NCBI GenBank assembly: GCA_034440575.1
Contig: JAOTOL010001475.1
Location: forward strand, 806,001 to 870,000
Source: Imbricaverruca yamaguchii
Lineage: Eukaryota; Arthropoda; Thecostraca; Neoverrucidae
Direction: 5' to 3'
Length of the DNA stretch: 64,000 nt
The notes under the pieces are model-generated. The model ran no database searches and was not told the origin of the DNA. It worked only from the letters and a program-made list of their open reading frames with translations. The position numbers and the translations under genes were made by a program. Numbering within the stretch: position 1 is the first letter of the stretch; the number at the start of each line of letters is the position of its first letter. Positions 55,640-64,000 of this stretch are shown one piece after another.

Positions 55640-56555
55640 TTTACAAGTTCGTCAAACTGGCGACAAATTCATATTCATATTGCTATTGATATTGGCCAGA
55701 AGTGTGGACTCTTCCGATTTCCTTCAAGATTTCAACACGGATAGGACTTATGCACTGATCATCATGAGCAAAAAAAAACTAAGAGGGGCGTTCATAAACA
55801 GCTGAGATATTCAAGGTCAAAGGTCAGCATTCGTGAGGTCGGACTCTTCAGATTCCCTTCAGAATTGGTCTACGGGTATGACTCGATGCACTGATCATCA
55901 TGAGCCTAAAGGCTAAGAGGTACGTTTTAGCTTTTATGCTCATATTGATCAGGGTATCGAGTACTACCTGTGGACCAATTTTAGGGGAATCTGAAGAGTC
56001 CAACCTCAAGGACTCTGACCTTTGACCTTGAATATCTCAGTTCTTTATGAACGCCCCTCTTCGCTTTTATGCTCATGATGATCAGTGTATATAGTACTAT
56101 CTGTGTACATAGTTTGAAGAAAATCCGAGAAGTCCGATCTCGATGTCCTTTGTCCTTTGTCTCTCAATATCTCCGTAGTGTTTTGCAATACGGCTTCTTG
56201 ATTGTGTTCCTGATAATCAGGGTGTTGAGCTCTACCAGTATGTTCGTTTTCACGATGTTCCACCAGAAATAATCGAGTATCAATCTAGCTTGACGTGCAG
56301 TTTGATATTCGTTTCGTGCTTGCTTATAATTGCCGCATATTCACACCGGGAGAAGTTTTGACCCGAATAATTCAGATGTTTATGAATACCCTTCTTGCTT
56401 GTATGATCATGATGATTAGTGCTTTGAGTTCTACCTGCGTACACATTTTAAAGGGAATCCAAAGAGTCCGACTTCGATGACCCTGACATTTGACCTTGAA
56501 CAACTCAGCTGTTTATGAATGCCCCTCTTAGCGGTTATGCTCATGATGATCAGTG
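55640..56555. repeat. Satellite-like repeat of about 130-190 bp with an orientation switch
   Basis: A unit with gacctttgaccttgaatatc, tttatgaacgcccctctta and atgctcatgatgatcagtg, then aatccgaagagtccga, occurs about four times on the plus strand (55920-56555) and on the minus strand at 55690-55900. The units meet head to head near 55900-55930. Confidence 0.75.
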
Positions 56556-56564
56556 ACAATCATT

Positions 56565-56740
56565 AGCAGCATAGACAATCATTATAAGAATAGAGGGCTT
56601 GCTTTTCAGTATTACAGGGAGGGCTGATTGACAGATTTGGTGGGCGACTGGTTCAGTGTACAGAGTGCACCCAAGAAGGGCCCTTGTGGCTCATTGTTGC
56701 ACTAATCTTTTATGTCTTTATGTCTTTATGTCTTTATTAT
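56565..56740 (+). repeat. Dispersed repeat, copy 2
   Basis: Matches 19670-19835 and ends in a ttatgtctttatgtctttat tail. It directly follows the satellite-like array. Confidence 0.65.
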
Positions 56741-59690
56741 ATGGGCTCCAGCACGAATATCGGCCCAATTTTATTTTAGGGGATTTGGTGAGATTATTTG
56801 TGGGCCTCAATGTTTCTAAATCCCAGCGCGATTGTTGGCGCCCCCCAACCTGGCATAGGAGAGCAACTGTCCCTAATGCCCCATCCTCCGGTACGCCACC
56901 AGTGGATGTCCATATTTAGCACAACAGAACCATCGTCCAATAGTTTATCTTCGGTTACGAGGGAGTTTAACGTTTAGCGTGCTCAATGGTGATTGTGAAA
57001 TCGGGCCCAGCACATGCGACATATAGCTCATATTGTTCATATAGATCAGACATATTGTTCATAGACAGTGATAAAGAGTGAATCTTCCTAATTTTGGATA
57101 AACCTTTGTCCCCCAAAATATTAATTTTAACAATGGTAAATCTGAAAACCAGACCTTGAAAATGAAGTGGCTGAAAGCCGATGATTTTTTTTTTTTTTGG
57201 GGGGGGGGGGGAGAGGTCTTGCTATCTTATCCAAACATACCATACCGCGTCCCTGGTTTGTCCACCCCCTCTCCATTTCAAAACCATGGCTACACCCATG
57301 TGCAGCACAAGTCTAACCAGATCTGGGCCGAATCAGGCCTATTACGGCCTTGCCCTTTGGCTGAAATCGGGTTTGGCATACCAGCTGCCCGAGTGCGCTC
57401 AAGCATAGCTCTTGATCGGGGTCAGAGCATCGATACGAAGGCGTTGCTTGGCTTCAACTCGGGCATTACTCTTGACATGTTTGGGATGAGTTGTGACAAT
57501 GGGCTTGTTTAGCTGGGCTGAACTTGGGCTTTGGTGCGGAGACGCTTGGGATTCCTGGGACAACTTTTACCGTGAACTGGAAGAAAAACGTAATTCAGGC
57601 CAAACAGAACAGCTCGAGCTACCAATCACAAGGCCTGAGCGGTCCCGGAACAAAAATGCTGGCTGGGAATGTGGGTCCGGCTGTTTAGACACTGCTGTTC
57701 CATGGCTTATTTATGGCTGTCATGACCTAAGTAGTGTCAAAATTCCATTGCACGACCTAAATTACCATAATACGGAGATATAAAATGTTTTTGGAACAAT
57801 CGAATTTTCTTTAAAAATCCGCAACCATTATATAAAAAAAAACTTATTCAACGATGAAAAGTATAACAAACGTCTTTGGACCACCTTTGTCCAGGGCTTT
57901 CCGATGATACCTGATTTGTTTTCGTGTAATGCTGAGTTTGGAAGCTAGAGAGGGGTCTTAAACCAGCCCCGCCCACAGGACCGGGTGTGATGTTCTGATC
58001 GGAGTAGCCGGCATGCTGGTGTCCCCGACGAGGTGCAGCAAAACGCCGATAGGTGGCGGTATCAGCCACCAACGGCGCAAAGCGGTACCAATACTTCGGC
58101 GCACGGCCACCAGTCGACGCTGCCTGCACCACGGCAAGGCGCGTGGAGCCTGGAGGTACGAGCGCGCCAAAAATGACTCGGAGACTCAAATGGATTCGAA
58201 CTGGGTTTATCTTCTGCACTCCCACAGCTCTAGTAGTGCAAAGTGTGAATAACATCGGCGTGAGGATTGGGTTCCGCGGAATGCGTGGTAAGATACCACC
58301 CGTGCCTGCCCATCACCTCGCAGAGCAGGCGCGACGCTTCACTCCATGCTTAGTACAATTTGGACATTGCGCCTATGGCATCACAAGTATAGAAAAAGGC
58401 AGATCTAAAAACTCCGTCCTCCGTAAATCCGTGTCGATGCTCATGTCGTCTCACTGGCTTCAAAATATCCTTTGCGCTGCTGGGCGGTCGATCACAGGGG
58501 AACGTGGCACGCGGGTTTCGGATTCTATCAGCGCAGTTTTTGGTGAGGTCGTCTTCGAAAAAGCAGGGAAGGGCTGAGCTGAATGGCATCGCTGCACCCA
58601 GAACGTTACGACCGGTGTGGTTTCAACTTCAACGGTCGGCGGACCGGATAGCAGTATATAATATACTTAGGTATGTATCTAATATGTACATGCGCGTGCA
58701 CGCATATATAGGGCTTTCCGGAGGGTGCAACCATGGGCGTCGCTACGGGGACAGACGAGGTAGTTTTCCCTCTCCTTCCCCTCCCCAGCATCAAAACATT
58801 GTGGCTTGGACCCGAACGTTTTTGGTTGTTCGAGCAATAATTGGCAAACGTGGGACAACAAGCTTAATAATGGGACAGCAAGCTTAATTTACGCCCAACG
58901 GTGCAGGCCGGAGGGAGAAAATTGTACTTCGCTCACCACACCTCGTGGGCCTGCGATGCCAGTGGATACAACAGTCCAGGCATTTGGAGAATCTTCGTTA
59001 CCAAAAGCCGCTTGACGGACCAGAGGGCATTTCCACCGCCAGGGGGCGTATGAAAGCTTAGTGAGCCTTTGATGAAACCATCACTTAAATTGACGTTATT
59101 GACATATTCAGATTGAGATGGGCATTCTCCATGCTGAGGAGAGCAATGAGCATCTACCCGGCTGTTCACTTTGCTGGGATCGCCAGACTTGACACCGCGG
59201 CGGCGGTGGGGTGGCGATAGCTGGGTATAGCTATCGATAGCTACAGAAGGTGCCGTCCATTCATTCGGCCGAGCCATTTTAGATTCAAATGAACGACTGT
59301 TACCAACGTTACATATCTCTTCGTACAGCACGCACATATTCAGCACTTGAAGCATCCGAGTAGAGTAAGCACTTCTTCCCTTAATTCTGCAGTATTTAGA
59401 TTCCTTCATTTCAACCATCCATTCCTTTGTTGCAATATATTTCTTTATTGAGCAGTTTCTATACTAAGAAACATCTTCAAAACATGCTAGGAATAATGGT
59501 AACAGCCGGGCGTGTGCAGCACTTTCTTTTAAATGTATCCACCACAGACAAGTGAGGAATGCTGTATGACCTGCTTGTTGGGGATGCACCTCTGCGTGTG
59601 CGTATTGTGTCATGTCTTAAATACTCCACAGAGCCAAAAAAGTCTTAAATATCGAGATAGCGGACAGCTATTACGTCAGATCTTCAGCAC
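56741..59690. other. No gene identified
   Basis: Runs of T and G at 57186-57214. No reading frame matches a known protein. Confidence 0.4.
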
Positions 59691-59695
59691 AGGCT

Positions 59696-59795
59696 TACCA
59701 CGTTCGCATGTTCGTCCAGCCAGCGACGAACCACTGCAGCCATGTGGATGCTGACGTTGCGGACGAAGAGATTCGGCTGCCCTCCGCCTAGCCGC
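59696..59795 (-). pseudogene. Possible Tc1/mariner transposase fragment
   Basis: The minus-strand frame reads FVRNVSIHMAAVVRRWLDEH, similar to the DNAPIHTA-WxxxH region of Tc1-type DDE transposases, but the catalytic aspartate is missing and no SPDLNPIE motif follows. Tentative. Confidence 0.3.
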
Positions 59796-60583
59796 ATCTC
59801 ACACAGAGAAAGCAGGAACACTTGTCGGCATGGTTTGCGAACCTTTTGAATCCTACATTTCCCTTTAGACTGTCATTGGGGAAAACGATGGTCATTCTCT
59901 AGTATGCTCAAAACGATAGCATGATGAACTAAAAATCAACATACATTGGTCAAGTTTGGTATTTCTCATGGGTAGGCATGAATAAACGATGCGTGAGAAG
60001 GCACGAGGCAAGAAGGGTCGCGCTCATCTTCGCTGCATGTGAAGTACGCATTTTAATACTGAAGAAGCTCTAGGAGCTGAAGTAGCACCTCGCATACAGC
60101 TCATGAAATTTCGCATGAAATTCGCATGAATATATGAATGAATGAATGAATAAAATTCGCACGAATGAATGAATTAATCAAACTCTTTACACAGGAAAAT
60201 CTTGTTTTTCAGTTCTGACTTATGGTGAATGGGGTGAGATTTGTGCAAGATGGGTGTGCGCGGCACATACCTCTTCAAGCGGATATGGATGAGGCATGAA
60301 AGTTGTTGGTATGACATTTAATCCAAGTGTGTTGAGGGGATCAGGGGAATAGAGCTGGGTAGATAGGGTAGATAGGCATTGATAAATGTGTGGGATGTTG
60401 GTAAATGGTTTCTTTAGAACGTGGTGATGGTTGGGGTGGGTCTTTTTACCGCGCTTCTGGTATCTCCCATTTACAAACTTAACTGGATGGTCTCTTGTGG
60501 CTCTTACTAAGTCTAAACACTTTACGACTTTATGACTATGAAATTCGCGTGAAATTATATATATACACACACACACAATACAC

Positions 60584-60590
<7 letters not shown>
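59796..60590. other. No gene identified
   Basis: AT-rich, with a gaatgaatgaat microsatellite near 60135. Nothing recognisable. Confidence 0.45.
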
Positions 60591-60776
<186 letters not shown>

Positions 60777-60829
60777 TAGAGACGTAGAGATACAGATAAA
60801 TAGACAGAGGATCAGACAAATGATGAAAA

Positions 60830-60955
60830 TGAAACATGAGACAAATGAGCAAATGAGACAAATGAGATAAATGAGACAAATGAGAGAAATGAGAGAAATG
60901 AGACAGATGAGACAAATAAGACAAATGAGACCATCAGACAGATCAGAGAACAGAG
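60830..60955. repeat. 10-bp tandem repeat
   Basis: aaatgagaca and variants repeat about eleven times. Confidence 0.88.
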
Positions 60956-60959
60956 CTTC

Positions 60960-62890
60960 TGATAGTAATGGTTGAACTTCATCACCGTACTTCTGCTGTT
61001 TGTTTTTTATTTGTTTTTGCACTTACCGCAATATAAATGCTGCTATTCATGTCTGAACGAAGCGTCTTCTCATCGAGAACTTCGTCCTCGCCCAGACCTC
61101 CTCCTGGAAGCCTTCAAGGGCGTCCTGAGCATGCAGAAGTCGGGCCGCTCGATGGTGGTTGGAAAAGCTACTCTTCCTCGCGGCGGACCTAGTTTTTAGT
61201 CCAGCAGCCTGCAGCCTCCGGTTCACGGCTGCTGTCGCCGCGCCCGAGTTGGCAGCCGCGGAGACATAAGGAGACTGCACGGACAGCCGTTGCCTTGAGA
61301 GCTGAAAACCTGAACATATCGCTTTGGGATGACAACCGTAGGCGCAGCTGTCATGAACATATCTTGAGTTGCGGAGCGAACTGCCATGCAAACACATGTA
61401 TGTGTTAATAAAAGGGAAATAGTTCTTGTAAAGCGGACCTTGTTCGTGTTGCCTCCACGTTGGCGCTTTTAAAAGGTCATAACACACATGGGTACGATAA
61501 GCAGAAACGTTTACCAAAGACAACTAATATGATACTGGAACCTCAGCACCAAAAAAAAAACTTGCAGGCTATCGCCACGCCACCTAGATATAGTCCAAAT
61601 ATACCATACGCTGCAGACTGGCAACCACGAAGATACCAAACTGCCAACTGTGACAGGATTGCATGGGATTCTGTTGGGAAATGAGCCCTTTTTCTTTGGG
61701 GAAGATTCTTGAGGGATTTAGGCAAGTCATATAATTTGTGGCACGTATTGAAACCATGAAGAAGTTTTGTGGCAATCGGAGCTGAGAACGGCAATATGAT
61801 TGTTACAAAGCGAGTTTCTCAAATGGAGTATCGTGTTGTCTTGTTTTGGGAAAGACTTTGACCGCCCAGAACATCTCATCCATATCTGGCTCACATTCTT
61901 GTCTTTCTGTCAGGCCCATGCAAAAGTAGAATGCACTTTCATTAGCTTAGCTATATTCACAGCAGTAGCAGTAAAAAACTAAGACTTTTTTAGTGCATTG
62001 CCCAAATATATCTTACTCTCACCCTGCTGGCCAGATCATTCAAATGGTTCTTACCCCACTAATTCCGCTCACTCTGATCCCAGGCCCTGAGAGTTTAGTT
62101 TGAGATTGTAATCAGCACGGAACTCAGTTTGTCTCGGAGTCTCTCCAAAAGAAATGCCTAAATCCGCTCAATTTAATACACTTTTATACATATCCAGGTA
62201 TATATGTACATTTTGAAGATGCAGGCAACCGGATACTATTTGTTTTATTTTATCCACCACTTCGACATCTTACATCGACAGCAATAGACTAAAGCAAACG
62301 TGAAACGCCAAAGATGGCAAGAAAGGCTTTCAGTCTACTTTGTTTCAGCAGCCAGTGAAACTGCGCAACAGCTGGCGAAGTCCCCAGAATCCTTTTGGGC
62401 TTGCTCGTTGCATTCATGTATTGTGCCCTCTAAATTATTCTCATAAATCTACACCTATGATATTCACTTTTGTACAACACATCGCCAGCAGTGTCCGAGT
62501 TGGCACCTTAAACTTTCGCATAATATATACCTCAGTGGAAAACTGCAGCCGGTGGCGAGATTGTTCTTGGTATTGTACATATATCTGGTGATCACTTGTC
62601 ATGAGAGCGCAATTTACATTTGACCTAGGCTAAGCTCAAGGCATGATGCAATATGCATACATATGACACCTTAATATGCCTTTACGAGGCTGGTAGCTTT
62701 GTATTTATTGCACAATTCATGCAAACGACATATGACACGCATTCTTGATTTGACAGTATTTTGCTGCTCAGGTCTCCCAATGATTGCCACCATCATCATC
62801 TTGCCACCATCATCATCTACATCTTCGCTTCCGCGCGTTTATTTGAGCGATCAATTCAAGTGCGGTGTCAAGCAACATGTCCACTAGCAG
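60960..62890. other. No gene identified; one GC-rich coding-like island
   Basis: 61065-61200 stays open on plus (LLLEAFKGVLSMQKSGRSMV) and minus strands and is GC-rich in an AT-rich setting. It could be an exon, but I do not recognise it and no splice sites stand out. Confidence 0.35.
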
Positions 62891-62895
62891 ATATC

Positions 62896-63662
62896 CGTCC
62901 GACCCGCCTGGTCTGTCCTATCCGCCTGACCCGCCTGGTCTGCCCTGTCCGCCTGTTCCGGCTGGTCTGCCCTGTCCGCCTGACCGCCTGGTCTGTCCTG
63001 TTCCCCGTGGTCTTCCCTGTCCACCTGACTCGCCTGGTCTGCCCTGTCCGCCTGACCCGCCTGGTCCGTCCTGTACGCCTGACCGCCTGGTCTGCCCTGT
63101 CCGCCTGTTCCGGCTGGTCCGCCTGCCTCGCCTGGTCTGCCCTGTCCGTCTGACTCGCCTGGTTGCCCTGTCCGCCTGTTCCGTCTGGTTGCCCTGTCCG
63201 CCTGGTCTGCCCTGTCGGCCTGCCTCGCCTGGTCTGCCCTGTCCGCCTGCCTCGCCTGGTTGCCCTGTCCGCCTGTTCCGGCTGGTTGCCCTGTCCGCCT
63301 GTTCCGGCTGGTTGCCTTGTCCGCCTGTTCCGGCTGGTTGCCCTGTCCGCCTGTTCCGGCTGGTTGCCCTGTCCGCCTGTTCCGGTTGGAAGCCCGTCGA
63401 TGGTGACCCGTCAGCCATCTCCTGGTTTGTCCTGTCCGTCTGTTCCGGCTGGTCCGCCCTGTCCGTCTGGTTGCCCTGTCCGCCTGTTCCGCCTGGTCTG
63501 CCCTGTCCGCCTGACTCGCCTGGTTGCCCTGTTCCGCCTGGTCTGCCCTGTCCGTCTGACTCGCCTGGTTGCCCTGTCCGCCTGTTCCGGCTGGTCCGCC
63601 CTGTCCGTCTGGTTGCCCTGTCCGCCTGTTCCGGCTGGAAGCCCGTCGATGGTGACCTGCCA
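62896..63662. repeat. 26-bp minisatellite, about 29 units, with higher-order duplication
   Basis: ccctgtccgcctgttccggc plus tggttg repeats. A longer block ending ctggaagcccgtcgatggtg occurs near 63380-63415 and again at 63630-63655, so a segment of about 250 bp was duplicated. Confidence 0.93.
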
Positions 63663-63914
63663 GCCGTCTCCTAGCGCGCCGTAACGATCGCTCTCGAGCC
63701 CCTCCCCGTTGGCCGTTAAACAACCCACTCAAAATTAGTCGCACGATAACTCCCATCAAACTGTTTAATTTGTCACCGGACGGAGTGACACTTCGTGCGC
63801 CACTTCAGGTGCCATTTGTCACCGGCGCGCGGCGACGTCGCGTATACAACAGAAGGCGCGCCCCGTTCCTATGAAAAATCAGCAGGCGGCGGCCCGGTCG
63901 GCGGTGTCATTTTT

Positions 63915-63960
63915 CACCCGTTTATAAGTCGCTCAGCAGGGACGAGAGTCGACGTTTAGG
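63915..63960 (+). promoter_or_regulatory. Possible TATA promoter at the right edge
   Basis: tttataag at 63921-63928 is followed 25-35 nt later by gacgagagtcgacg in CpG-rich DNA. No gene follows within the window, so this is speculative. Confidence 0.3.
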
Positions 63961-64000
63961 ACGCTGGGAAGTCGTGCGGCTCCATTTTCGCCCCGGCATT

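Noticed and set aside
61065..61200. GC-rich coding-like island
   Set aside because: Open on both strands, but neither product is recognised and splice sites are weak; kept only as a note.

Overview
This window is eukaryotic nuclear DNA from an invertebrate, most likely an arthropod and possibly a crustacean. The evidence is spliced genes with GT-AG introns, tRNA-derived SINEs, decayed non-LTR retrotransposons, a short TTAGG-like interstitial tract and extensive minisatellites. I see no bacterial operon, CRISPR array or virus-like gene block. The exact taxon is a guess.

Three protein-coding genes can be assembled exon by exon, with matching splice phases. (1) AKTIP/FTS homologue, + strand, 4509-11661, five coding exons, 265 aa. 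It is an inactive ubiquitin-conjugating-enzyme variant, known in other animals as part of the FTS-Hook-FHIP dynein adaptor. (2) UPF0598 family (human C8orf82-like), - strand, 18077-13377, three coding exons including a 49-nt exon, 235 aa; it converges on AKTIP. (3) REEP1-4 type ER-shaping protein, - strand, 34244-25842, two coding exons separated by a 7.4-kb intron, 327 aa. They share no obvious pathway and are single-gene transcription units.

Region by region: 1-4508 is minisatellite, SINE and LINE-tail debris. 4509-11661 is AKTIP, whose introns 2 and 4 consist largely of minisatellite. 11662-13376 holds the convergent 3' ends. 13377-18077 is the UPF0598 gene. 18078-25841 is AT-richer intergenic DNA with old SINE/LINE pieces and one unexplained open reading frame. 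25842-34244 is REEP, whose intron carries several minisatellites and a clean 5'-truncated LINE with target-site duplication. 34245-50480 is a dense field of GC-rich minisatellites with further SINE and LINE pieces. 50481-62890 is AT-rich and almost free of GC-rich minisatellites, but holds a decayed multi-domain element, a satellite-like repeat with an orientation switch and a long TA tract. 62891-64000 is one more minisatellite and a promoter-like, CpG-rich end.

The most informative observations concern repeats. LINE fragments and SINEs appear to share a 3' tail, and SINEs sit inside minisatellites. Minisatellite arrays run directly into functional splice sites of AKTIP and REEP. Two arrays carry splice-site consensus sequences in nearly every unit. 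I did not find a convincing new biological system.
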